NCBI GenBank assembly: GCA_904502005.1
Contig: CAJGDC010000042.1
Location: 1 to 17,910, forward strand
DNA length: 17,910 nucleotides
Direction: 5' to 3'
Source of the DNA: an uncultured Alistipes sp.
GTDB taxonomy: Bacteria > Bacteroidota > Bacteroidia > Bacteroidales > Rikenellaceae
Part shown: piece after piece, positions 7,293 through 14,637 of the stretch
Position numbering within the stretch: position 1 is the first letter of the stretch
Layout of the letters: each line of letters begins with the position of its first letter
Position numbers and translations under genes: made by a program
Notes under the pieces: generated by a model
What the model was told of the DNA's origin: nothing
Database searches by the model: none
What the model saw: the letters and a program-made list of their open reading frames with translations, nothing else

Positions 7293-7519
7293 GGATCGGG
7301 GCTGTGATTGATATTCGGATTTAGGTTGCTGCCGCAAGGCAGTGAAAGAGAAAATATCCACCAAAGGTCAAGCTTGCTTGAAAACTGATTAGGTCTATTT
7401 TTTATTTCAATAACTCGCAGAGTTACCCTAAATCCGCATCAGCACGGAAGAAAAACGAAGTTTTTCAGAAAGTTTTTGCACGCCCTGCTTTTTTCAAAAA
7501 GCGGGCAGTACTGCGTAGC
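7293..7519. other. Gene-free convergent region with several hairpins
   Basis: No credible ORF is present. A 10-bp perfect inverted repeat, CGGATTTAGG (7316-7325) and CCTAAATCCG (7427-7436), encloses about 100 nt. That interval has a CTGCC-GCAA-GGCAG hairpin with a GNRA-type loop at 7329-7342, a TCAAG/CTTGA hairpin at 7368-7381, a T6 run near 7398-7403, and a TAACT/AGTTA hairpin at 7411-7425. Together they could fold as a multi-arm RNA, but no clear promoter was found and no known RNA family was recognised. Confidence 0.4.
7450..7506 (-). terminator. Possible terminator hairpins downstream of yidD
   Basis: Two hairpins lie just past the yidD stop in the minus direction. The first pairs GCCC (7482-7485) plus GCTTTTT (7487-7493) with AAAAAGC (7496-7502) plus GGGC (7503-7506), with one bulged base. 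The second is GAAAAAC-GAA-GTTTTTC (7450-7466), whose minus-strand 3' arm is U-rich. Neither has the ideal stem followed by a free U tract, so termination is likely but not certain. Confidence 0.45.
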
Positions 7520-7780
7520 TTATGGCACGGGGTCGTAGCCACTACCGCCCCAGGGGTGGCAGCGAAGGATTCGTTTAAGTGTGAGCCATGAGCCTTTTAC
7601 GGGGCCATATTTACGTAGTGCTTCGAGTGCGTACTGGGAGCAGGTGGGTGTAAATCGGCAGCTGGCGGGCTTGAGTGGTGAGATACAGAGTTGGTATAGT
7701 CGCACGAGTCCGATAAGTGGTAGGCTGAGGATTTTTCTACAGCTCTGCAGATATTTGTTCGAGGACTTTTTTGATTGCAT
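7520..7780 (-). CDS. yidD: Membrane protein insertion efficiency factor YidD
   Basis: A small membrane-associated protein (86 residues from ATG 7780) that assists the YidC insertase. The family signature is complete: PLIGLVRLYQLCISPLKP, then SCRFTPTCSQYALEAL, then the basic segment ending HPWGGSGYDPVP. An upstream in-frame TTG at 7831 would give 103 residues, but the extra N-terminus is an out-of-frame reading of rnpA and unlike the family. The start overlaps the 3' end of rnpA by 44 nt, a usual rnpA-yidD arrangement, so translation may be coupled. It is the last gene of the minus-strand operon. Confidence 0.93.
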   Translation of the reverse strand: MQSKKSSNKYLQSCRKILSLPLIGLVRLYQLCISPLKPASCRFTPTCSQYALEALRKYGPVKGSWLTLKRILRCHPWGGSGYDPVP

Positions 7781-8102
7781 GTTCGATTGTCTGATAGTCG
7801 TGGATGGTCTTGCTTGAGTAGACCAGTGCAATCTCTATGCGGTTATCGCCAAGAGTATTGTAAATAAGAGACTTATTGAGTCTATACACCTCGCGCATAC
7901 GACGACGGAGGGTGTTGCGTTTATTTGCTCGTTTATGGAACTTTTTAGGAGTAGAGAAGAGCAGAGCCACCTCTGGTGAGGTGCTCTGCTCTGTATAGTA
8001 TACAAATCTGAATGGGTAGACAAAGCCACTGCGGCCCTCATTAAAGAGTCGGCGAATAGCTCCATAGGAGTGCAATCGTTCTGATTTGGTCAAGCTATTC
8101 AT
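7737..8102 (-). CDS. rnpA: Ribonuclease P protein component
   Basis: The 121-residue protein subunit of RNase P, which with the catalytic RNA matures tRNA 5' ends. The diagnostic basic RNR motif is at residues 57-74 (KRANKRNTLRRRMREVYR), followed by the usual helix. The N-terminus (LTKSERLHSYGAIRRLFNEG) matches the common L-x-x-x-x-x-F-x-x-V-F-x-x-G type pattern, with a Tyr-Gly variant. Fold and length are normal. ATG 8102 lies 15 nt after the hemD stop; yidD overlaps the 3' end. The rnpB RNA is not in this window. Confidence 0.95.
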   Translation of the reverse strand: MNSLTKSERLHSYGAIRRLFNEGRSGFVYPFRFVYYTEQSTSPEVALLFSTPKKFHKRANKRNTLRRRMREVYRLNKSLIYNTLGDNRIEIALVYSSKTIHDYQTIEHAIKKVLEQISAEL

Positions 8103-8117
8103 TGCCTACCGATGAGT

Positions 8118-8966
8118 CTACTTCTTACGTGTACGGGTCTTTTTAGCCAGCTTGGTCTGCTGAGTGCGGAGGAACTCCTCATTTTGCTCATTCTCAGCGA
8201 ACTCTACGTCTTCAATCTCCTTACCGGCGAGTACTGCGGAGATATAGTTATCTACAGCCTTTGCCAGTGAAGGTGCGCCCGGGCTTGGGGCTGATGCCTT
8301 AACGGGAAGGTGGTTCTCTGATGCAAGGCGGAGGGTGCCCTCGCCGAAGGTGCTGATAACTGGCATCTGCTCTGCGCTCATCTTCTCACAGAGTGCCTTA
8401 ACCTCCCAAGGAGAGTAGAGGAGCAGCATGTCGTAGCTCTGAAGCTCCTCGGCGCTAATATCGCTCGCCACGGTACGAGCGAGGATAACTGGGGTGTAGT
8501 TAATCTTCAGGCGAGTCAGTGCCTCTGGAATCTCGGGCTTATGAGGCTCAGAGAGTGAGAGTAGCAGCTTCTCGTCCTTATGTTTTACAATCTGCTCAAC
8601 AATGCCGGTAAAGGTACCATCTGCAAACGAAATCTTACGCTTGCGGTAGACGATATACTTCTGCAGGTAGAGGGCGATTGCCTCGGTAGAGCAGATGTAC
8701 TTCATTGTCTCAGGTACGGTGATGCGAGCATCCTCACAGATGCGGAAGAAGCTATCAATTGTTGTGCGTGAGGTAAAGATGACCGCTGTATGCGCAAGAA
8801 TCTCTACGCGCTGAGAGCGGAACTCTTTTGGGGTGACTCCCTTAACTTCTATAAGTGGACGATAATCCACCTCGAGGTTGTACTTGTTCGCCAGCTCAAA
8901 AAAGGGCGATTTTTCAAGAATCGCAGGTTTTGGCTGCGATACTAAAATTCGTTTAATCTCTGCCAT
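8118..8966 (-). CDS. hemD: Uroporphyrinogen-III synthase family protein
   Basis: HemD would cyclise hydroxymethylbilane with D-ring inversion to uroporphyrinogen III, the branch point of haem and corrinoid synthesis. The 282-residue protein has the weakly conserved two-lobed layout of the family: ILVSQPKP at 7-14, IFTSRTTIDSFF at about 63-74, and LLLYSPWEVKAL at about 181-192 for the second lobe, with FGEGTLRLASE near 207 and the SLAKAVDNYI helix near 233. The C-terminal tail, about 30 residues, is acidic and then ends in a Lys/Arg-rich stretch (KLAKKTRTRKK) outside the core fold. Position between DUF4271 and rnpA matches an arrangement seen in Bacteroidota. It begins 31 nt after the DUF4271 stop; no other haem genes are nearby. 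Confidence 0.85.
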   Translation of the reverse strand: MAEIKRILVSQPKPAILEKSPFFELANKYNLEVDYRPLIEVKGVTPKEFRSQRVEILAHTAVIFTSRTTIDSFFRICEDARITVPETMKYICSTEAIALYLQKYIVYRKRKISFADGTFTGIVEQIVKHKDEKLLLSLSEPHKPEIPEALTRLKINYTPVILARTVASDISAEELQSYDMLLLYSPWEVKALCEKMSAEQMPVISTFGEGTLRLASENHLPVKASAPSPGAPSLAKAVDNYISAVLAGKEIEDVEFAENEQNEEFLRTQQTKLAKKTRTRKK

Positions 8967-8997
8967 AATTTACTAAAAATCCCTTCCACAGATACTC

Positions 8998-9759
8998 TCA
9001 ACGCAGAAATGGCGATAGAATGAGAGTGATGGGGAAGATTTCCAGGGCGCAAAGATACAAAATCCAATGTAAAATTGAAATTTTTTGAGAAACAAAGAAT
9101 AAAAAAGTCTCTTTAACAAAGATAATTACAGCGATTAAACCACAGAGAAGTGCACCGCAAAGACCTATAATCGCGGGGATGGTTGGAGAGAGTAGAAAGA
9201 GGATTCCGAAGGGGATAATAACTACAAATCCAACGGCAAGATATAGGCTCTTAATCTCAATAAGCGCATGTCCAACATCGCTGCGTTCACAGACATGTGA
9301 TGCCAGATATACGGCGCCAATTTGGAAGGCGAACATGAGCAACAGCACCGCTAAGGCGACAAAGACAACAACCCACGTTGCTACCTGAGTGCTGATATTG
9401 GCGACAAGATTTGCCCCCCAAAGTTCTACGCCTCGCAGGGCTGCAAGTGCGAGGGTCAAAACTCCCAGTATAATCATCACAACCTCGATATTGGTCTGCT
9501 CGCCGGGGTTGATATGCGCCTTGTCGCTACTGCTCTGGTGGAAGCCGAGGGTGCTGATAATGAAGTAGCGCAGAAAGTCCCAGTAGCGGACAATAAAGAA
9601 TGTGTATGCAAAGCCTATAGCCAACACAGCTATCTGAAAGAGCGCTCCGGAGTGTAGCGAGAGGGATAGAGTGTCGGCATATTCGCCCAGTACAAGAGTA
9701 GAGCTACTACCAAAGGCCTGCTCGGCGGTAATCGTATGGTCAAGTATTGGTAGTGGCAT
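8998..9759 (-). CDS. DUF4271 integral membrane protein
   Basis: A 253-residue membrane protein with about six hydrophobic segments near residues 40-57, 92-109, 127-150, 172-190, 194-215 and 228-250. The C-terminal ISILHWILYLCALEIFP motif is characteristic of the DUF4271 family, found next to hemD in Bacteroidota. The biochemical role is unknown; linkage to HemD suggests, but does not show, a tie to tetrapyrrole synthesis or the envelope. Its ATG overlaps the stop of the histidine kinase gene by one base (TAATG), so translation is likely coupled. Confidence 0.85.
   Translation of the reverse strand: MPLPILDHTITAEQAFGSSSTLVLGEYADTLSLSLHSGALFQIAVLAIGFAYTFFIVRYWDFLRYFIISTLGFHQSSSDKAHINPGEQTNIEVVMIILGVLTLALAALRGVELWGANLVANISTQVATWVVVFVALAVLLLMFAFQIGAVYLASHVCERSDVGHALIEIKSLYLAVGFVVIIPFGILFLLSPTIPAIIGLCGALLCGLIAVIIFVKETFLFFVSQKISILHWILYLCALEIFPITLILSPFLR
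9050..9080 (-). promoter_or_regulatory. Possible internal promoter for hemD-rnpA-yidD
   Basis: On the minus strand, TTTC (9080-9077), 19 nt, then a perfect TATCTTTG -7 box (9057-9050). This resembles the Bacteroidota consensus with a one-base change at -33. Transcription would begin near 9044 and give a leader of about 78 nt before hemD. The caution is that the bases also encode the conserved LYLCALEI of DUF4271, so the match may be a by-product of coding. Confidence 0.35.
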
Positions 9760-10937
9760 TATTCAAAGGCTCTTTTGAGGGTTATACGAATAGTTGTTCC
9801 TTTGCCGATTACGGAGTCTACGACGGCAATCTTTCCACGGTGATACTCCTCAACAACACGGCGCGAGAGTGAGAGTCCCAGACCCCAGCCACGTGTTTTG
9901 GTGGTAAAGCCAGGCTCAAAGATTCTCTTCCAGTTACTCTTGGCGATTCCTTTGCCTGTATCGTGCACGTCAATCATCACATTGCTCTCTGTAGCCCATA
10001 CGCGCACCGAAATTTCGCCATGGCCCTGCAGTGCATCAAGAGAGTTTTTGAGCAGATTCTCAACCACCCACTCGAAAAGGGCGCTGTTGAGCATTGCATG
10101 GACAATCTCTGATGTAAAGCCGTTATAGTCGAGGGTTACATTGCGTGGAATACGCTTGCGGAAGTAGATTACGCAGTCGCCAACAATCTCATTTACATTG
10201 GCAAGGGCGAGTGGGGTGTCGGAGCCAATCTTTGAGAAGCGGTCTACAATCTTACGCAGGTGTGACAAGTCCTTCTCCATCTCCTCGACAGCCATAGGGT
10301 CTACATTCTGGTCCTTGAGGTACTCTATCCAGCCGAGCAGCGAGGATGTCGGCGTGCCGAGCTGGTGAGCTGTCTCTTTGGCAAGACCTATCCATACGCG
10401 GTTTTGCTCGTCCTGCTTTGAAGAGCGGAAGGCGACGAAAATCAGCACCACGAAGGCGATAATTACAATCATCTGCACAAATGGGAAGAAGTAGAGCATC
10501 ACAAGCGTGGTACTCCTGCCATAGAAGATGATGTGGTTATGCTCTGCCGTCCACCAGAACCTGACGATGATAGGGGTGTTATGGCTTGCCATGTGGTCGA
10601 GAATGGCGTGCAGCTTCTCGGTATCTTTAATATCCTCCTCAGGGATAAGGTGATATGACACAACGCGTAGATTCTCGTCTGTAATAATAAATGGTATATT
10701 ATTACGGTTGTTGATAATAGAGGAGACGAGTGGGTCGGACATATAGTCGCCCATAGCCTCGCGGTTTACGCGCTCCATTGCGGCAGCCCACAACTCAACA
10801 TCGTGACGCTCCTTGATAGAGAGGTTTTCCGCCATCTGGTAGGTGATATAGAGTGAGGCGCTAACAATGAGCGCGCCCAATACAAGGAGTATTGTGCGAC
10901 CAGACTTTGACAGACCTTTGCGTACCCTCTTTATCAT
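9759..10937 (-). CDS. Orphan sensor histidine kinase
   Basis: A 392-residue membrane kinase. TM1 is about 14-33 and TM2 about 148-170, with an extracytoplasmic sensor of about 115 residues between them. The H-box AKETAHQLGTPTSSLLGW puts the phospho-acceptor at His191; the N-box is ENLLKNSLDAL (293-303), then DTGKG (326-330), FEPGFTT (340-346) and RGWGLGLSL (349-357). All ATP-binding motifs are intact. There is no obvious HAMP domain: TM2 runs almost directly into the dimerisation helix. No response regulator is encoded in the window, so its partner is elsewhere. It begins 5 nt after the stop of the S41 protease gene, suggesting an envelope-stress type role, which is inference from context only. 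Confidence 0.92.
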   Translation of the reverse strand: MIKRVRKGLSKSGRTILLVLGALIVSASLYITYQMAENLSIKERHDVELWAAAMERVNREAMGDYMSDPLVSSIINNRNNIPFIITDENLRVVSYHLIPEEDIKDTEKLHAILDHMASHNTPIIVRFWWTAEHNHIIFYGRSTTLVMLYFFPFVQMIVIIAFVVLIFVAFRSSKQDEQNRVWIGLAKETAHQLGTPTSSLLGWIEYLKDQNVDPMAVEEMEKDLSHLRKIVDRFSKIGSDTPLALANVNEIVGDCVIYFRKRIPRNVTLDYNGFTSEIVHAMLNSALFEWVVENLLKNSLDALQGHGEISVRVWATESNVMIDVHDTGKGIAKSNWKRIFEPGFTTKTRGWGLGLSLSRRVVEEYHRGKIAVVDSVIGKGTTIRITLKRAFE

Positions 10938-10942
10938 TGAAA

Positions 10943-12601
10943 TTACTTACGTGTTGTATCTTGATGAGTTAAAATGTGGTGCATGCGAGTTGAATCAGCA
11001 AGCATTGCAAGCGCCGCCTCAATACCCTTGTCGTGCATAAGTCCATTAGCTGTACGGCCAGTTGAGTAGCAGTAGCGTAGAGCTATGTCGGCATTGATTG
11101 TGCGTATAATGTCGCTCTTAAAGGTGACAAGGTTGCTCATCTTGTCATCCTTGAGATTCTGCTCAATAGCCTTCATGGCACCCAAAAGTTCGCTGTTGTT
11201 GTAGCGCTCCTTCTCAAGCGCCTTGCGAAGCTTTTCGACAGCTATGCGTGAGTCGGACTTGTATGGAATATCTCTGCTCTGAACAAGTGTGCAGAACTCT
11301 TTGTAATCATCTTCTGTAATTGAGAAGCTCTTAGGGTCTATCTGTAGCTCCGGATTTTTGCGGTAGTATTCATCGCCAAAATCGTCAATAATTCCCATAA
11401 GGTAGAGCGTAGCAGCAAAGGCGCTGACGTACTCTGCATCCACCTTGCTATCCGGCATAATGCCACCGCCGTCGTAGACTTTACGACCTGCAGCGGTGCG
11501 GAATTCGCCAATAAGAGAGTCGGGAACAGATTGTGCACGACCTTCGTTTGTGTATCGCATAGCCTGTATGCAACGACCCGATGGGATATAGTACTTGGCA
11601 GTGGTAATCTTGCCAAAGCTACCAAAACCGAGAGGAACGGTACTCTGTACCAGTCCCTTACCATAGCTGCGTGAGCCTATAAGCACTGCGCGGTCAAGGT
11701 CTTGAAGTGCACCAGAGACAATCTCGGCAGCGCTGGCGCTATTCTCGCCAATAAGCACTACAAGCGGAATATTTGGCAGCAGTGGCTCGTACTCGGTAGT
11801 AAAGCGTTTGCTCTCGCCTTTGCCACGCCCCTTCATCTCTACAACCATAGTACCCTTTGGCACAAAAAGAGATAGCACCTTGACGGCACTCTGAAGCACA
11901 CCTCCGCCATTAGAGCGATAGTCGAGAATCAGTTTCTCGAGTTTACCCCTGCTCTTTAGTGTCTCAATAGCTGTACGCATCTCGGTGTAGCAGTCGTCAG
12001 TAAAGTCGGAGTGGAGAATATATCCAACACCTGGTGCTACGTAGTCTGCATAGCCGATTGAAGGGATTGATATGCGCTCACGACGAATCTTATGCTCCTG
12101 GCGTGAGCCGTCAAGAATGGTCTCAACGGTGACCTTGACCGTTGTATTTGGCTCGCCACGAAGCATGTCACTCACCTCGTTGGTCTTCATGCCTACGGCA
12201 CTCTTGCCATCTATGGCAACAATCTTATCGCCTATCTTCAGCCCCGCCTTATCAGCCGGAGAGCCTTTGTACGGCTCAGCGATGCGGACAACATTGCTAT
12301 CCTGACGAATTACGGCACCAATACCTCCATACTTACCGGTTGTGAGGGTACGAAACTCCTTCATCTCCTCCTCGGAGAGGTAGGTGCAGTATGGGTCGAG
12401 GTTGCGCATAATGCCATCAGCGGCATGGCGCATAATCTTATCAGAGTCAAGTGAATCTACATAATCTGTACTTACGGCACGCATAAGATTGACCATAATC
12501 TCCATATTGCGACCAAGGCCAAAGTCGTTACGTGTGGCGTAAAGAGTTGTTGCACAGATAGCTATAAGAGCTATAAGGCTATAAATAAGTCGTTTACTCA
12601 T
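10943..12601 (-). CDS. C-terminal processing peptidase, S41 family
   Basis: A 552-residue periplasmic-facing protease (Ctp/Prc/TSP type). One N-terminal hydrophobic segment, about 5-22, serves as signal or anchor, with no lipobox. The N-terminal helical part is about 30-90 (YVDSLDSDKIMRHAADGIM, LDPYCTYLS). The PDZ domain is about 90-165 (GIGAVI, GSPADKAGLKIGDKIVAIDG). The catalytic domain has LDYRSNGGG (226-234), the nucleophile in GENSASAAEI (Ser290) and the general base in SYGKGLVQ (Lys315), so the Ser-Lys dyad is intact. About 190 residues follow. It overlaps the upstream two-TM protein gene by 8 nt and precedes the histidine kinase by 5 nt. Its substrate is unknown. Confidence 0.94.
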   Translation of the reverse strand: MSKRLIYSLIALIAICATTLYATRNDFGLGRNMEIMVNLMRAVSTDYVDSLDSDKIMRHAADGIMRNLDPYCTYLSEEEMKEFRTLTTGKYGGIGAVIRQDSNVVRIAEPYKGSPADKAGLKIGDKIVAIDGKSAVGMKTNEVSDMLRGEPNTTVKVTVETILDGSRQEHKIRRERISIPSIGYADYVAPGVGYILHSDFTDDCYTEMRTAIETLKSRGKLEKLILDYRSNGGGVLQSAVKVLSLFVPKGTMVVEMKGRGKGESKRFTTEYEPLLPNIPLVVLIGENSASAAEIVSGALQDLDRAVLIGSRSYGKGLVQSTVPLGFGSFGKITTAKYYIPSGRCIQAMRYTNEGRAQSVPDSLIGEFRTAAGRKVYDGGGIMPDSKVDAEYVSAFAATLYLMGIIDDFGDEYYRKNPELQIDPKSFSITEDDYKEFCTLVQSRDIPYKSDSRIAVEKLRKALEKERYNNSELLGAMKAIEQNLKDDKMSNLVTFKSDIIRTINADIALRYCYSTGRTANGLMHDKGIEAALAMLADSTRMHHILTHQDTTRK

Positions 12602-13067
12602 CTCGTCTTTTGTTTGTCAAATATCCCTCAAGGCGAATCACGGCGCGAACAACAGTTCGGCGGTGTCCGCTGATGGTAACACCATTATTGCTACTTTCAA
12701 CGGTGACATCGTCCTCAAAGAGGAGTGTTATACGTTGCAGACCCGTAGCACGGAAAATTAGGCTGTTATCACTCTTTGAGCAAAGTTTAAGCCCAACGGT
12801 TGCCATAGCAGCCTCAATTTGCTGCAGGTCGGCAGTAATGTCGGCACTAACCTCTCGGCGCACAAAGCCAAAGAGAGGATATGTGGCGCTCAGGAGCACG
12901 ATAGTTGCCGCCATAGCCCAACCATTCCACTGGCTGAAGTATATCTCAAGCATCTGCAGGTAGGTTACCGGCAGATTCTCGTACTTAATCTTTATCCAAA
13001 TAAGTGCCACAAGTAGAACGCACAGAGTCAGAAAATATTTCAGACTTCTCAACAGATATTTTTTCAT
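12594..13067 (-). CDS. Small two-TM protein of unknown function
   Basis: A 157-residue protein I do not recognise. Two membrane segments, at about 8-26 and 51-69, are followed by a soluble domain of about 85 residues. That domain has an alpha/beta pattern (ADLQQIEAAMATVGLKL, SLIFRATG, ITLLFEDDVTVES, GVTISGHRRTVVRAVIRLEGYL) and looks like a small beta-sheet domain on the cytoplasmic side. It is wedged between ispH (2 nt) and the S41 protease gene (8-nt overlap). Tight coupling to the protease hints at a shared envelope role, but this is only context. Confidence 0.75.
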   Translation of the reverse strand: MKKYLLRSLKYFLTLCVLLVALIWIKIKYENLPVTYLQMLEIYFSQWNGWAMAATIVLLSATYPLFGFVRREVSADITADLQQIEAAMATVGLKLCSKSDNSLIFRATGLQRITLLFEDDVTVESSNNGVTISGHRRTVVRAVIRLEGYLTNKRRDE

Positions 13068-13069
13068 AA

Positions 13070-13936
13070 TTACTCAGATATAGTTTCAATTTGTTTTGCA
13101 ACGCTCTCCATTAGCCATAGTGGGGTAGATGTTGCACCACATACACCCACCGAGGTTGCTCCAGAGAGCCACTCTAATTTGAGCTCTGATGCCTCCTCAA
13201 TATTATAGGAGTGAGGATTCTCCTCAAGACATATATTATATAGTACTTTGCCGTTGCTGCTCTTACGGCCGCAGACGAAGATGATAACGTCGTGGTTACG
13301 TGCAAAAGTGCGAAGGTGCTCCTCACGAGAGGATACGCGGCGACAGATTGTATCATCAGCTGTGAGCATACTGCTATCAACAAGGCGCTGATTCATAACG
13401 TCACAGAGTTGCTCAAAGAGTGCCACCGACTGTGTTGTTTGCGAAAGGAAGTAGATTGGACGATGGAAGTCTACACTCTCAAGGTCTGCTTCAGACTCTA
13501 CAACAATAGCGTTGCCATCTACTTGACCAATCAGACCAACCACCTCGGCGTGACCTCGCTTACCCAGTATCACAAGCTGTCCATTGCAGCGCTCCATCTG
13601 CTCATAAGCTCGCTTAACACGTCTTTGCAGTGCTGCCACAACGGGGCAGGTGGCGTCGATAACCTCTACACCGCACTCTGCTGCAAGGGTGTATGTTGTA
13701 GGGGGTTCGCCATGTGCGCGGATAAGCATGCGGCTATTAGTATCAAGGTGTTTGATTTCGCTGTGGCTGATAGTCTTAAGACCCAAAGCCTCAAGGCGCT
13801 GCACCTCGACGCGATTATGGACAATATCGCCCAAACAGCACACCCCACCGTGCTCCGAGAGGGCACGTTCCGCCTCTGATATAGCGCGTACAACGCCTGC
13901 GCAGAAGCCCGAGTGGCTGTCGATAACTACCTTCAT
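13070..13936 (-). CDS. ispH: 4-hydroxy-3-methylbut-2-enyl diphosphate reductase
   Basis: The last enzyme of the MEP isoprenoid pathway, an iron-sulfur protein making IPP and DMAPP from HMBPP. The 288-residue protein shows the three cluster cysteines: Cys12 (SGFCAGV), Cys97 (DATCP) and Cys198 (DTICRR). Other motifs are GDIVHN (36-41), IRAHGEPP (72-79), LGKRGHAEVVGL (124-135), SQTTQS (165-170) and the C-terminal VGVCGATSTP (263-272). Length is normal. Its ATG overlaps the cmk stop by four bases (ATGA), a pairing that in some bacteria gives a Cmk-IspH unit. The products feed menaquinone side chains and undecaprenyl phosphate. Confidence 0.97.
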   Translation of the reverse strand: MKVVIDSHSGFCAGVVRAISEAERALSEHGGVCCLGDIVHNRVEVQRLEALGLKTISHSEIKHLDTNSRMLIRAHGEPPTTYTLAAECGVEVIDATCPVVAALQRRVKRAYEQMERCNGQLVILGKRGHAEVVGLIGQVDGNAIVVESEADLESVDFHRPIYFLSQTTQSVALFEQLCDVMNQRLVDSSMLTADDTICRRVSSREEHLRTFARNHDVIIFVCGRKSSNGKVLYNICLEENPHSYNIEEASELKLEWLSGATSVGVCGATSTPLWLMESVAKQIETISE

Positions 13937-14637
13937 AGGCTCAGCACACGCTCAAGTTGAGCATCAAACCATGCCATCTGCTGCTCAACGGTCATAGTAC
14001 TATTGTCAAGCACAATAGCGTCATCAGCCTTGCGCAGTGGTGAAATGGCGCGGCTCATGTCAGCCTTGTCGCGAGAGATTACATTCTCAAGAATCTCCTC
14101 ATAGTTTACATTGTCCCCCTTAGCCTTCAGCTCCTCGTAGCGACGCTGAGCACGAACAGCGGCATCGGCGGTCATATATATCTTCAGCTCCGCATCGGGA
14201 AAGACAACGGTGCCAATATCACGACCATCCATAACCACACCACGCTTTTTGCCCATCTGCTGCTGCATAGCGACGAGTTTTGTGCGAACTGCGCCAATAG
14301 AGCTTACGGGGCTAACGAAGTTGCTAACCTCAATAGTGCGAATCTTGCCCTCGACAAACTCGCCATTGACATAGATGTCACTCGCTCCTCGTGCTGGGTT
14401 AAAGCGGAAGCTAATCTCTATCTGGTCAAGCAGTGCCACAATAGCATCCTCATTAACGATACCGCCTACGATACCGCCATTCTCAAGGGCGTAGAGTGTA
14501 ACAGCGCGATACATTGCGCCGGTATCGATAAAAATATAGCCTAAGCGTGCGGCAATAGCCTTGGCAAAGGTACTCTTGCCACATGACGAGTGTCCGTCTA
14601 TGGCGATAACTATCTTTCTTTTTGCGTTAGATTCCAT
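13933..14637 (-). CDS. cmk: Cytidylate kinase
   Basis: Phosphorylates CMP and dCMP with ATP. I start at ATG 14637 (MESNAKRKIVIAIDG), giving about 234 residues, the normal size. An in-frame TTG at 14691 would add 18 residues lying wholly inside the exporter gene and has no family support. Visible features are the P-loop GHSSCGKST (15-23), DTGAMYRAVTLYALE (39-53), the substrate-binding NGEFVEG and VSNFVSPVSSIGAVR segments (92-120), MDGRDIGTVVFPDA (137-150) and the lid-type RRYEEL plus SRDKADMSRAISPL (189-202). It overlaps the exporter gene by 11 nt and ispH by 4 nt. Confidence 0.96.
   Translation of the reverse strand: MESNAKRKIVIAIDGHSSCGKSTFAKAIAARLGYIFIDTGAMYRAVTLYALENGGIVGGIVNEDAIVALLDQIEISFRFNPARGASDIYVNGEFVEGKIRTIEVSNFVSPVSSIGAVRTKLVAMQQQMGKKRGVVMDGRDIGTVVFPDAELKIYMTADAAVRAQRRYEELKAKGDNVNYEEILENVISRDKADMSRAISPLRKADDAIVLDNSTMTVEQQMAWFDAQLERVLSL

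Noticed and set aside
7781..7831. Longer yidD start at TTG 7831.
   Set aside because: The added residues are an out-of-frame reading of rnpA and do not resemble YidD; ATG 7780 gives the usual size.
13292..13879. A 195-codon ORF on the plus strand opposite ispH.
   Set aside because: It is fully antisense to an intact, well-conserved ispH, has Cys/His/Leu-rich low-quality composition, and shows no family motif or promoter.
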